NCBI GenBank assembly: GCA_963758555.1 | Contig: CAVWVW010000003.1 | Location: 930,001 to 994,000 of the forward strand | Source: CAIUMH01 sp963758555 | Lineage (GTDB): Bacteria > Actinomycetota > Acidimicrobiia > Acidimicrobiales > RAAP-2 | DNA length: 64,000 nt | Direction of reading: 5' to 3' | In this document: positions 1-7,459 of the stretch, piece after piece | How the letters are laid out: the number at the start of each line of letters is the position of its first letter | Numbering within the stretch: the stretch's first letter is position 1 | Program-made: the position numbers and the translations under genes | Notes under the pieces: generated by a model | Database searches by the model: none | The model's input: only the letters and a program-made list of their open reading frames with translations | Told to the model about the DNA's origin: nothing

Positions 1-88
1 GCCGACGGGCGCGCTGCTGTGCCTCTGGGAAGAGCAGCTCGGGCTCGATGACGTCGCCCCCTGCCGGCCGTTCAATGAGGTCAGTCAT
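1..88 (-). CDS. N-terminal fragment of a membrane-anchored protein (partial)
   Basis: Only the first 29 codons are inside the window; the gene runs off the left edge. The ATG is preceded by AAGAGG about 8 bases upstream. The readable N-terminus is acidic (around PELLFPEAQQ) followed by an Arg cluster. It closely matches the cytoplasmic tail of the upstream gene and of the gene at 2861. In both of those, the same PEA-x-x-R motif sits just before a transmembrane helix, so this is probably a third member of the same single-pass, outward-facing family. It lies 27 bases after the gene at 116-667, in the same direction, and may form an operon with it. Function unknown. Confidence 0.5.
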   Translation of the reverse strand, partial: MTDLIERPAGGDVIEPELLFPEAQQRARR

Positions 89-115
89 GAATGCGGCCTC
101 TTGTCGCGGGCCACG

Positions 116-667
116 TCACTTCAGCACCAGGGAGTAGGGCCTGCCCATGCCGGGGCCCGGAGGTGCGTTCACCACGCCGAAAGCAGTACCGCCGTCCCCT
201 CTGCCGGGAGGGTTGAAGGTCATCGTGATCACCCTTCCTGTCGGCGCCTTAGCTCCGGGTGGGACGGAACAAGAGCCGCACACGAAGTGGCCTTCGAGAA
301 CAACCACGTAGACGCGTTCGCCCCCCGGCACGGGGTCCATCCCCGTTCCTGCCTTGAAGGCTTGCTCGCGCGTGGTCGTGTAGATCAACGCCGTGGTCAC
401 CGTCCCCGACCTTGCGGCGCTGCTGGCCGCTTGGACGATCTGCCCGAGGTGACCAGAGGCGAAGCCGGGTGGCGGAGGCGGCGGTGTTGCTGACCCACCA
501 CGCCCTGACACCTCGAACGTGATCCCAAGGGCGAGCACAGCGACAGCGAGCACGGCGCCACCGCTGGCCAGGAGGTGTCGGCGACGACCTCGTCGCTTGG
601 CCTCACGGATGAGCGCTTCTGCCTCAGCACCTTGATCACCAAGCTCGGGAAGCAGCACGCTGACCAT
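116..667 (-). CDS. Single-pass membrane-anchored secreted protein, unknown function
   Basis: 183 residues. The cytoplasmic tail ends in the motif EALIREAKRRGRRR (residues about 18-31). One hydrophobic helix follows (about 33-52), then a short Pro-rich linker (PPPPPPG, about 62-68) and an extracytoplasmic domain of about 110 residues. That domain has one cysteine pair (CGSC). The longer reading frame upstream of the chosen ATG has a composition unlike a protein and is not supported. I do not recognise the domain. The topology suggests an exported or cell-surface protein. The N-terminal motif recurs in the partial gene at the left edge and in the gene at 2861. Confidence 0.6.
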   Translation of the reverse strand: MVSVLLPELGDQGAEAEALIREAKRRGRRRHLLASGGAVLAVAVLALGITFEVSGRGGSATPPPPPPGFASGHLGQIVQAASSAARSGTVTTALIYTTTREQAFKAGTGMDPVPGGERVYVVVLEGHFVCGSCSVPPGAKAPTGRVITMTFNPPGRGDGGTAFGVVNAPPGPGMGRPYSLVLK

Positions 668-929
668 AAAGCCATTATCATTAGCGTCATCAGGTTTGTC
701 AAGGCAACCCTTCAGATCCCAGTTTGCACCGGGATCGGTATCTGCCAGCTGGAACGCAAGGCATCTGGGGAGCGGCCGAAAGACGTGTCGTTCCGCCAAG
801 GCCCCTGGTGAGAACCCCGGAACGGAACGGGGATCTTCAGTGCCGTGCCACAAACCATCGTGTTCGGCACGCTTCGTCGACAACGCGATTCCCGCGAGGG
901 AGCGAGCACCGTCGCGAGGCAAGGAAGCC

Positions 930-1502
930 TCAGTCGGCAACCTCGAGACCTCGCTTCATGGCGTCCAAGTACCCGCGTGTTCCAGCGCGCTGGACGATCC
1001 GTGCGACAAGACCCGCCAGTCGAACGAGCGGCGCTCCGGGTCGAGAGAACGCCCTGATCCGGAACGTCACGTCACCGTCGCCCGTGATCGAAACCACAAA
1101 CGATTCCTCACCTCGCTCGGGATGGCCAGGAAGGGTCCCGTAGGCGAAGCCCCATTGATCGGGGTCATCGAGAACTCCCACGATGCGACACGGAGCCGCC
1201 AATGCCAACCAAGGCGTGCCGACGGTGACCACGACCGTGGCACCCACCTCAATCGGAGCAGCGCGGGGGAAGACCCTCATGCCAGGGACGTGGTGACTCT
1301 TCCACGCCTTGAGCCCGGCGACGGATCGCTGGAAGACCACTCGCCCTTTGCCGAGCGAGGTCTCAGCGAAGTCGCGTCGGTAGCCATCAGGATTCTCTCC
1401 CCTGAGCGTTGCTCCGATCTCTGGATAGGTCGGCGCGGCCTCCGTCCTCGTTGAGAGAAGGTGGTCGATCGACACCTGGCTGTCGGGACGAACCAACTTC
1501 AT
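930..1502 (-). CDS. DUF1990 family protein
   Basis: 190 residues. The body matches DUF1990 (PF09348). It has the GKGRVVFQRS segment with a following Trp near residues 50-68, a beta-rich middle (GATVVVTVG) and the conserved stretch QWGFAYGTLPGHPERGEE (about 116-133). The C-terminal helix ends in RGYLDAMKRGL. Family members are small single-domain proteins of about 170-190 residues with no established activity, so the length is normal. There is no strong Shine-Dalgarno sequence before the ATG. Flanking intergenic stretches (668-929 and 1503-1765) show nothing recognisable. Confidence 0.8.
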   Translation of the reverse strand: MKLVRPDSQVSIDHLLSTRTEAAPTYPEIGATLRGENPDGYRRDFAETSLGKGRVVFQRSVAGLKAWKSHHVPGMRVFPRAAPIEVGATVVVTVGTPWLALAAPCRIVGVLDDPDQWGFAYGTLPGHPERGEESFVVSITGDGDVTFRIRAFSRPGAPLVRLAGLVARIVQRAGTRGYLDAMKRGLEVAD

Positions 1503-1765
1503 GGGACGTTGCTATCACCGAGATCGCGCCCGAATCACCATTGGATGATGGGGGAGCGGTCGGCCGATCACTGCGAAGTGGCTCACGAAGGAGGTCAGAC
1601 CGGATCTCGTGGGAGGTGCACCTCACCGATCCGTCTCGAAAATGGGAAGCCATCTGAAACCGTGAGCCTCCATCCGACACGTGAGGTCGGTGGCTTTCCC
1701 CTCAGGCTCACAGGTGATCTACATGCTCAATCGCCTCGAGAGGGCGACTCGTATGATTCGAGTCG

Positions 1766-2397
1766 ATGAGCAGTGGTGAACTCTCACAACCGGGCCCAGA
1801 CGGGAACCAGCCAGCTGAAGAGGCAGCTCTCGGCTCTCCGAGAGCTCGTCGCCGTTTCCTTGCCCTTGGTGTGGTCCTGGCTCTCGCCTTGGGTCTCTAC
1901 CTCTACGTCGACTTCACTCCGAAGACCTCCGGTGGACCGATTGCGGCTGGCGCAGCGGTGCCGCACTTCACGCTGGCCAACGTCAACGGTGGCCCGACGG
2001 TCGGTACGCCGATCGATGGGGGTGGAGATGGCAAACCGGTGGTGCTGGTCTTCTTCGCGGCGACCTGCACCATCTGCCGTACCGAGCTTCCTCAGATAGC
2101 GAAGGTGGTGAGCGTCCAAAGACACGAGGGAGGCAAGCTCGCGAAGCTCTGCAGTCCTCGGAATCGACACCTTAGATACACCTGCTGCGGGCGCTGCTTT
2201 CGCCCGCTCGAAGCGGCGTGACGTTCCCTGTGGGCTCGGACGAGGACGCGACCATCTTGTCGAACACCTTTGGGTACCTCGGTGACCCCTACGTCGTCTT
2301 CGTCCAGGCGGACGGCATCGTCTCAGACGTCCACCCTGGCGCCATGACACCCGCGTCGTTCGCGGCTCAAGAGCAACAACTGGTGAAGGTCAGCTGA
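1766..2397 (+). pseudogene. TlpA-like thiol-disulfide oxidoreductase, interrupted by two +1 shifts
   Basis: The N-terminus has an Arg-rich tail and a signal anchor (about residues 28-48). A thioredoxin-fold start follows: AAVPHFTLANVNGG, then VLVFFAATCTICRTELPQI, with the CTIC redox pair at the helix N-terminus. This is the TlpA/ResA pattern of membrane-tethered extracytoplasmic reductases. After about base 2140 the frame moves +1, continuing as VLGIDTLDTPAAG. It moves +1 again within GCTCGAA at 2206-2212, continuing as GVTFPVGSDEDATIL to a stop at 2395-2397. Removing one base at each point restores a normal-length protein. The breaks are probably sequence errors, but a true pseudogene is not excluded. 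Confidence 0.7.
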
Positions 2398-2464
2398 GAG
2401 ACAGAGCGCGGCTGCCTGACGATTGAAGGTCCGCTCCACCTCCCGGCAGGAGGGGATCAGACTC

Positions 2465-2815
2465 TCAGGTGAGCTGCCTGATGATCTGGACGAGCTCGTC
2501 CTCGCTGTAGCCCTGCCGGCGGGCGAGCTGCACGAGCTCTCGCGCCTTCGACAGCACAGGGCTCTTCTTGGGTGCGGATCCCGTGACGGTCACCCCTCGC
2601 CCTTGGCGGAACTCCAGCAGACCTTCATCCCTGAGGAGACGAAGTGAGCGAAGGACCGTGTTCGCATTGACGCCCATGACGGTGGCGAGGTCCCTTGCTG
2701 GAGGGAGTCGATCGCCAGGGCCTGCCTCCCCGGCTTCGATGGCACGGCGAATCTCACCGGCTACCTGCTCGAAGAGCGGTGTGGGGTCAGTTGGGTCAAG
2801 GTTGACGGAAATCAT
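2465..2815 (-). CDS. GntR-family (YtrA-like) transcriptional regulator
   Basis: 116 residues. The N-terminal winged helix-turn-helix is typical: PLFEQVAGEIRRAIEAGE, then LPPARDLATVMGVNANTVLRSLRLL. The C-terminal tail is short (about 45 residues), with no FadR, HutC or aminotransferase effector domain, which is the YtrA subfamily architecture. The start is placed at MISVNLDPTDPTPLF, because translation from further upstream would cross the divergent promoter. It is divergent from the gene at 2861, with an inverted repeat between them, so it probably represses both itself and that gene. YtrA-type regulators usually control adjacent transport or cell-envelope genes. Confidence 0.8.
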   Translation of the reverse strand: MISVNLDPTDPTPLFEQVAGEIRRAIEAGEAGPGDRLPPARDLATVMGVNANTVLRSLRLLRDEGLLEFRQGRGVTVTGSAPKKSPVLSKARELVQLARRQGYSEDELVQIIRQLT

Positions 2816-2830
2816 TGTGCTAGCTAGATT
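2802..2830 (+). promoter_or_regulatory. Sigma-70-type promoter of the SecD-head-like gene
   Basis: The -35 element TTGACG (2802-2807) and the -10 element TAGATT (2825-2830) are separated by exactly 17 bases. Transcription would start near 2837, leaving room for the GGAGG ribosome binding site at 2846-2850. The -35 lies inside the first codons of the divergent GntR gene. The element positions are direct observation; promoter activity is inferred. Confidence 0.6.
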
Positions 2831-2835
2831 AGCAC
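2817..2835. promoter_or_regulatory. Probable GntR/YtrA operator (inverted repeat)
   Basis: A perfect inverted repeat, GTGCTA (2817-2822) and TAGCAC (2830-2835), with a 7-base centre. It covers the -10 element of the plus-strand promoter and lies immediately upstream of the GntR start codon. YtrA-type proteins bind short dyads of this kind. A repressor bound here would block both divergent genes. Confidence 0.6.
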
Positions 2836-2860
2836 CATGAGCCACGGAGGGACCAACGAG

Positions 2861-3622
2861 ATGAGCGTCCTCGATCGAGACCGGACACGTCAGCCCACAG
2901 AGCCGGAGGCACTCATCCCAGAGGCCCGCCAAGCGCAGCGTCTGCGCTACGGCAAGGTCATCGCGGCAGCAGTGGCAGCGTTGGTGGTGCTCGGTGCGGC
3001 CATCTTCGTCGCAACCTCGTCACACAGCGCTAGCACTCGATCACAGGGCGCAACGCTCGGGAGTGCCACCGTGGTCGCCGCTGCCAAGCAGGTCACGATG
3101 CGTCCCGTCCTCTGCTACGTGCCGGCCTACGTGGCATCGAGCGCATCCGCTCCTTCGGATCTCCCCAGTGCCTGCGCGGCGCCGAATCAGCTCCTCCCTG
3201 GGAATCTCGGAACCGGCACCGCGTCGGCCGATCCATCGCTCAGTTCGCTGCGCTCGACGCCCACAAGCGAGATCGCTTCGAACAAGTCGGTGCTGTTGAG
3301 TGACGACAAAGGGATCCGCTATCTGCTCGGTCCCGTCGAGCTTCGATTGGCACCTGCCTCGGTGGTCAAGAGTGCAAGCGCCACTCGAAATGCTCTGGGG
3401 CAATGGGTCGTCGACTACACCTTGACCTCGACAGGGGCATCGAAGAACGATGCAGTCATGAACGCCAACTTCCACAAGGCGATCGCACTCGTGCTCGATG
3501 GCACGGTGTTCAGCGCACCCGTGATCCAGCCAAGTCAGTCGACGTTCTCGAGCTTCCAAGGACAGGGTGAGATCTCGGGCATCACCCAGGCTCAGGCAAA
3601 GGCACTCGCCGCAGCGCTGTAG
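2861..3622 (+). CDS. Membrane-anchored protein with SecD P1-head-like domain
   Basis: 253 residues. The start is the second in-frame ATG, 9 bases after GGAGG; the ATG at 2837 has no ribosome binding site. The cytoplasmic tail carries EPEALIPEARQ, then one transmembrane helix (about residues 28-50), then an exported part. The C-terminal 90 residues (WVVDYTLTSTG, then KAIALVLDGTVFSAPVIQ, then GQGEISGITQAQAKALAAAL) match the P1 head subdomain of SecD. The 12-helix RND core of SecD is absent, so this is not a translocase subunit but a stand-alone anchored head domain. It is probably regulated by the divergent GntR protein. Function unknown. Confidence 0.7.
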   Translation: MSVLDRDRTRQPTEPEALIPEARQAQRLRYGKVIAAAVAALVVLGAAIFVATSSHSASTRSQGATLGSATVVAAAKQVTMRPVLCYVPAYVASSASAPSDLPSACAAPNQLLPGNLGTGTASADPSLSSLRSTPTSEIASNKSVLLSDDKGIRYLLGPVELRLAPASVVKSASATRNALGQWVVDYTLTSTGASKNDAVMNANFHKAIALVLDGTVFSAPVIQPSQSTFSSFQGQGEISGITQAQAKALAAAL

Positions 3623-3686
3623 ATCGTCGCCTCGCTCCCGGCGTGGTGGGGCAGTGCCAGTCGACTTGGATCAAGAGGCCGTCCAG

Positions 3687-4190
3687 ATGTTCCGAGGTTC
3701 CTTCCAACAGAATGGTCGGGTGGAGGTTCGACTAGCTGTTCGAGGTGATGGCACGACGCTTGTGGAGATCGCTCAGCGAGCGATCAGGATCTCGGCGTCG
3801 CCCTGGTACGCGTCGCACCAGCTGCAGGCGTGGGCGAAGGCCCTCTCGGGAGACCTCATTGATGAGGCTCTGGACAACTCCAAGGTCTTCGTCGCCGTAG
3901 AAGCTGATCGGATCGCTGGATTTGCCAAACTCATCGAGATGCCTAGACCTCGGACGCAGCTCGATCTGCTTTACGTCGACCCCGATTTCTCTCGTCGAGG
4001 AGTAGCTCGAGATCTCATCTGCGCCGTCGAAGAGGCAGCTCGTTCACACGCTCCTGTCGAGATCTGGGTCGATGCGTCGCTATCGGCGGTGCGGGTCTTC
4101 GAAGCACTGGGATACCAGTTCCGTGAGGAATACCTCAAGGAGCTAGGAGGTCTCTTCTACGAGAACGCCTGGTTTAGCAAGCGGCTGTGA
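3687..4190 (+). CDS. GNAT-family N-acetyltransferase
   Basis: 167 residues from the chosen ATG; a GTG at 3654 is an alternative start. The C-terminal half has the GNAT fold: KVFVAVEADRIAGFAKL (beta 2-3), LDLLYVDPDFSRRGVARDLICAVEE (beta 4 with the R-R-G-V-A acetyl-CoA P-loop) and the late segment ALGYQFREE. The N-terminal part is typical of the 'acetyltransferase, GNAT' group with helices around the acceptor site. The substrate cannot be read from sequence. It is separated from the SecD-head-like gene by 64 bases on the same strand. Confidence 0.75.
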   Translation: MFRGSFQQNGRVEVRLAVRGDGTTLVEIAQRAIRISASPWYASHQLQAWAKALSGDLIDEALDNSKVFVAVEADRIAGFAKLIEMPRPRTQLDLLYVDPDFSRRGVARDLICAVEEAARSHAPVEIWVDASLSAVRVFEALGYQFREEYLKELGGLFYENAWFSKRL

Positions 4191-4388
4191 TGACCATCCG
4201 GCAGAAGTGTTCCGACCCGGGTCGAGGGGTCGGTTCTGCCATCCTCTTGATTCGACTCTTTGACGGCGGGTTCCTCAAGCCAGCCAGCTAGAGATCCGTG
4301 GGGGCGTTCTCAAGCGTTTCGATTGTCTCAACGGGCAGTTGGACCCTCAAGTCAGGTGTGATTGTTATGGGCTACCAGCTCCTAGGGC

Positions 4389-4850
4389 TCAGTGGCTGAT
4401 CTCCCGACCAAAGTGGAGCGCGGTCTTTGCCAACCCCTCCCGTAGGTAGAAGCGATGAGCGTCTTCTCGCTGTACTCCCGAGTCGAGGTCGAGGACGAGG
4501 CACCCTTCATGTCTTGCGCGCAGGGCCATCTGGGCCAAGACGAAGCTCCCGATGCCGCTGCTCCGAGAGCCTTTGGCCGTCACGAGGTCATCGATGTAGA
4601 GCTTCCGACGAGACGACGTGTTGTGGACCACCCGCCAGCCGCAGACACCGACGCAGCGTCCATCGAGATAGACCACCGAAAATCGCAGACCTTGATCGAA
4701 TCCCAGCGAGTAAATCTCTGCAAATGACTCTGACGTGAGCTGCGGGCGCAGCGCCTTCAGGACAGGCAGCGCGTCCTGCTCGAGGCGCGGGTCGCCAGGG
4801 TTCAGGTCGACAAGGTCCAATCTCGACTCAAACGTCTCGGCACCGCACAT
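4389..4850 (-). CDS. GNAT-family N-acetyltransferase
   Basis: 153 residues. GNAT landmarks are FSVVYLDGRCVGVCGWRVV (beta 2-3), KLYIDDLVTAKGSRSSGIGSFVLAQM (beta 4 and the acetyl-CoA pyrophosphate loop SRSSGIG) and the C-terminal DSGVQREDAHRFYLREGL, which is typical of the 'Asp-Ser-Gly, then Phe-Tyr' ending. The start at MCGAETFESRLD is chosen because residues upstream in the same frame have no protein character and overlap the next gene. The substrate is unknown. The 198 bases between this gene and the one ending at 4190 hold nothing I recognise. Confidence 0.75.
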   Translation of the reverse strand: MCGAETFESRLDLVDLNPGDPRLEQDALPVLKALRPQLTSESFAEIYSLGFDQGLRFSVVYLDGRCVGVCGWRVVHNTSSRRKLYIDDLVTAKGSRSSGIGSFVLAQMALRARHEGCLVLDLDSGVQREDAHRFYLREGLAKTALHFGREISH

Positions 4851-4908
4851 GGTTCGACGATATCGGCGGCAGTGGGTGTGCCCTTGATCTGCCGCACCGA
4901 CGCGGTGA

Positions 4909-5487
4909 TCAGGGAAGGTCTGGACTTGGATCCAAAACGCCGTAGTGGAGATGAGTGACGCCGCTGTCGAAACGTTGCTCGTCGAGCAGCCTGAACTGCG
5001 CGTGGGTGTTCTTCGGCAACGCAGGCTTGCCGCCACCAACCGCAACCGGGAATACGAAGAGATGGCATTCGTCAAGCAACCCGGCACCGAGTGCCTGACC
5101 TGCAAGGTCACCACCGCTGATCGCGATGTCGGTCTTCGAGGACCTCTTGAGGTACCGGACCGATTCCGGATCAAACTCGCGCTCGATACACGTTCTCGCG
5201 CTCGATGGCCATGGGAGCATCCGTGAGTAGACAATCTTCTCAGCCGATTGCCACACTTCGGCGAAGTCCCGGTATACCTCCGGCACCTCGGCATCGGTGC
5301 TCGCAGTCTCCCAAAAGACCATCGTCTCGTACATTCTTCGCCCGTAGAGGTAGATGCCGATATTCCGATCGAGATCGTTGATGAAGGCATGTACTTCGCC
5401 ATCTGGCTCCGCCCAGTCGAACCGACCCGCTGTGTCCTCGAAGTACCCGTCGAGCGAGCAGAGCGACGTATAGATCAGCTTGGCCAA
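4909..5487 (-). CDS. Dihydrofolate reductase-like (RibD C-terminal domain family) protein
   Basis: 192 residues. The pattern is that of small stand-alone RibD_C/DHFR-fold oxidoreductases: AKLIYTSLCSLDGYFEDTAGRFDWAEPD at the N-terminus, YLYGRRMYETM for NADPH binding, ISGGDLAGQAL in the middle and a DECHLFVFPVAVGGG loop. Family members look like NADPH-dependent reductases, but most have no known substrate. I prefer the TTG start (AKLIY as residues 2-6) because AAGGG lies 8 bases upstream; a GTG three codons earlier sits too close to that site. Confidence 0.75.
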   Translation of the reverse strand: MAKLIYTSLCSLDGYFEDTAGRFDWAEPDGEVHAFINDLDRNIGIYLYGRRMYETMVFWETASTDAEVPEVYRDFAEVWQSAEKIVYSRMLPWPSSARTCIEREFDPESVRYLKRSSKTDIAISGGDLAGQALGAGLLDECHLFVFPVAVGGGKPALPKNTHAQFRLLDEQRFDSGVTHLHYGVLDPSPDLP

Positions 5488-5611
5488 AGTGAACACCCTT
5501 CGGGGGATTTCTGTTTCATCTCAAGGTAGCGCGGGCCCAAGTTGGATCGGGTTCCTGAAGCTGACGTAGTTAGGTGTGATGCCGAACCGGCGTTCTGGGG
5601 CACGGTCCTGA

Positions 5612-6004
5612 TCAGCCCTGGAGATCGCCTGGCCCGAGGGGTACGTCCACGGCGTGCACACGAAGAATGTCGAGAGGCACGATCTCGAGCGCTCTCTCGT
5701 GGGTTGAGGCGAGGACCACGAATGCCGCCGCGCCGTCGTGATGGGAACGGAGCCAGTTGGCGGCGGTCACGCACCAACGGTCGCCGGGAACCAGACCCGG
5801 GAACCCGTAGTGAGGCATCGGAGTGCTCAGATCGTTGCCGATGGCCCTTTGGTGCTCAAGAAACTCGGCGGTGACCACGGCGCAGATGGTGTGGCTCCCG
5901 AGATCCTCGGGTCCCGTCGTACAACACCCGTCACGGTAGAAGCCCGTGACGGGGTCGGTGCCACACGGCTCCAATGAGCCACCTAGGACGTTCCGGTCAA
6001 CCAT
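5612..6004 (-). CDS. DUF2237 family protein
   Basis: 130 residues. Near-consensus DUF2237: NVLGGSLEPCGTDPVTGFYRDG, then CCTTGPEDLGSHTICAVVT (four conserved cysteines), then GNDLSTP, GFPGLVPGDRWCVTAANW and ATHERALEIVPL. The full length of the family (about 120-135 residues) is present. No activity is established; the conserved Cys and His residues suggest a metal site. The gap to the next gene upstream is about 100 bases, with nothing notable. Confidence 0.9.
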   Translation of the reverse strand: MVDRNVLGGSLEPCGTDPVTGFYRDGCCTTGPEDLGSHTICAVVTAEFLEHQRAIGNDLSTPMPHYGFPGLVPGDRWCVTAANWLRSHHDGAAAFVVLASTHERALEIVPLDILRVHAVDVPLGPGDLQG

Positions 6005-6101
6005 GGGCGCAGTATCGCCGACATTCCGAGCTAGGGCAGGCGACTCCCGCCAGTACCCATATCACTCCCGGCGATAGGTGACGTCTAGGCACTGGGCGAC
6101 C

Positions 6102-6446
6102 TCAAGGCAAGCAGTGCGTCACAATGGGCCGAATCTCGCAGCTACCACCCCAGTCCGGGACATGTTCCTGATGGAGGCGCAACATGCGGGTCGCAACCTC
6201 GGCTGCCTGCTCCAGCGAAGGCGCATCGACGACTGCGAAGCCGTGGATCGGCAAACTTGCCTCACTTTCGATGATGCCGCTCGGGGATAGCTCGACTCGC
6301 ACCCCGTCTGCATTTGATGCAAGCCCCCCGCTGACGGCGAAACGCCCCGACCTGAGTTCGTTCTCAACCAGATCAGTCATTGCGGATTGGAGCTCAGCCG
6401 GCGAAGTGGCCAGTGGGTCCATAGTGACTGTCACCAAGAACTGCAA
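6102..6446 (-). CDS. YCII-related domain protein
   Basis: 114 residues. A ferredoxin-like YCII fold (PF03795/DGPF group) is suggested by the opening QFLVTVTMDP, the central SLPIHGFAVVDAPSLEQAAEVATRM and the terminal CEIRPI. The YciI His-Asp pair is only loosely matched. I chose the TTG start because a strong AGGAGG lies 7 bases before it; reading further upstream gives a non-conserved tail. No partner is evident. Many relatives sit next to sigma factors, but none is here. Confidence 0.55.
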   Translation of the reverse strand: MQFLVTVTMDPLATSPAELQSAMTDLVENELRSGRFAVSGGLASNADGVRVELSPSGIIESEASLPIHGFAVVDAPSLEQAAEVATRMLRLHQEHVPDWGGSCEIRPIVTHCLP

Positions 6447-6576
6447 TTGCTCTCCTCCTCTGGCTTTCCTCAGAGCGGGCGATGAGGTACCCGTCAACTA
6501 CTTTTCCATACGCCCGAATGTGCCGGACTTCCACACCTACCCGGCCTTGTGGGGCACTCGGCATCGGAGGTCCGGA

Positions 6577-6756
6577 TTACAGCAATTCGAGGAACTCTTC
6601 CACCGTTAGGTTCGATTGCCGAATGATGGAGCGCAAGGTACCGGCTGCGAGCTCTCGGTGCAGAGGGACGATCACCGTCGACTGATCTTGTCGAAGCTTG
6701 ACGTGACTCCCGCGTTGGCTGACCTGCGGAAAGCCGTTACCTTCGAGCGCCTTCAC
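6577..6756 (-). CDS. hicA: HicA-type mRNA interferase toxin
   Basis: 59 residues from a GTG start. The HicA signature is clear: VKALEGNGFPQVSQRGSHVKLR, then STVIVPLHRELAAGTLRSIIRQSNL and VEEFLELL. The catalytic His is in the G-S-H motif. HicA is a small double-stranded-RNA-binding-fold ribonuclease that cleaves mRNA. Homology appears to continue upstream of the GTG (PALPVLSGSAV, up to the hicB stop), but that stretch has no ATG, GTG or TTG. The true initiation site is therefore uncertain, and the toxin as assembled may lack its first 12 residues. It lies directly downstream of its antitoxin gene. Confidence 0.75.
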   Translation of the reverse strand: MKALEGNGFPQVSQRGSHVKLRQDQSTVIVPLHRELAAGTLRSIIRQSNLTVEEFLELL

Positions 6757-6791
6757 TACCGCAGATCCGCTGAGAACAGGAAGCGCAGGGC

Positions 6792-6992
6792 TTACGCAGA
6801 GAGTTGGAACGTTGTTACGACGGGGTGCTCGAAGTCGAGAGGCTCACTGCGACCCTCGAAGAAGAGCTCAAGCGCCTCCTTGAGGTTCTCCACAGCAAGA
6901 TCAGCCGACTCACCCTGGCTTGTCACCTCGACCTCAAGGCAACGAGCGACGAACCAGTCGCCTTTGTGGGTGATCGCCGCGGTGAACTCCAT
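6792..6992 (-). CDS. hicB: HicB-like antitoxin
   Basis: 66 residues. This is the partial RNase-H fold of HicB: MEFTAAITHKGDWFVARCLEVEVTSQGES, then ADLAVENLKEALELFFEG. It is short, with no C-terminal DNA-binding extension (HTH or RHH), as in the minimal HicB/UPF0150 group. Pairing with the hicA gene immediately downstream supports an antitoxin role. Without its own DNA-binding domain, autoregulation would need another factor. The start at MEFTAA is chosen because the homology begins there. Confidence 0.8.
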   Translation of the reverse strand: MEFTAAITHKGDWFVARCLEVEVTSQGESADLAVENLKEALELFFEGRSEPLDFEHPVVTTFQLSA

Positions 6993-7175
6993 GGCTGAAT
7001 CATAGAGGAGCCCTGTGTCAGGGTTCCCAAGATCAACCTTGCCTGGGATGTTCAATCGTGGGCCTCAACTCCTTCTTGACTGCTTGGCGTCTTTCCGCCT
7101 CTTTACGACATCCCGCCGACCCGGCGTTTAGGGACACCCCACTTGGATCCCGTCCTCGACCGCGTCATTACTCAG

Positions 7176-7195
7176 TGGTACGATAAATGGTACCA
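7176..7195. promoter_or_regulatory. Probable YefM-YoeB operator (inverted repeat)
   Basis: A perfect inverted repeat, TGGTAC (7176-7181) and GTACCA (7190-7195), with an 8-base centre, lies 17 bases before the yefM start codon. E. coli YefM also binds GTAC-containing dyads in its own promoter. Autorepression through this site is inferred from position and symmetry. Confidence 0.55.
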
Positions 7196-7212
7196 GTCTA
7201 GAGGAGGTCGAG

Positions 7213-7459
7213 ATGGCGATCACCGCCAGTGAAGCTCGCAAGAACCTGTTTCCGCTCATCGAGCAGGTGAACGACGATCGCCAGCCGGTCGAGATCACCT
7301 CTAAGCGAGGTGACGCAGTGCTCATCTCACGCGCCGACTATGACGCGCTCGACTGAGACGGCGTGGCTGCTCAGGGCACCGGCGAACGCAACCCGCTTGC
7401 TGGAAAGCCTGGCTCAAGCGCAAGCAGGCGAGAGAAGCGTCCACGAACTCGACCAGTGA
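7213..7459 (+). CDS. yefM: YefM antitoxin (Phd/YefM family), one +1 shift
   Basis: SD aGGAGG lies 5 bases before ATG. The N-terminal part is canonical YefM: MAITASEARKNLFPLIEQVN, then VEITSKRGDAVLISRADYDAL. The frame breaks inside GCTCGAC (7347-7353). In the +1 frame the protein continues as TETAWLLRAPANATRLLESL to HELDQ and a stop. Removing one base gives an 81-residue protein of normal length. As assembled it stops at 47 residues, which would remove the toxin-neutralising tail. A functional toxin gene next to a broken antitoxin is unlikely to be viable, which argues that the extra base is an error. The stop overlaps the yoeB start (GTGA). Confidence 0.8.
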
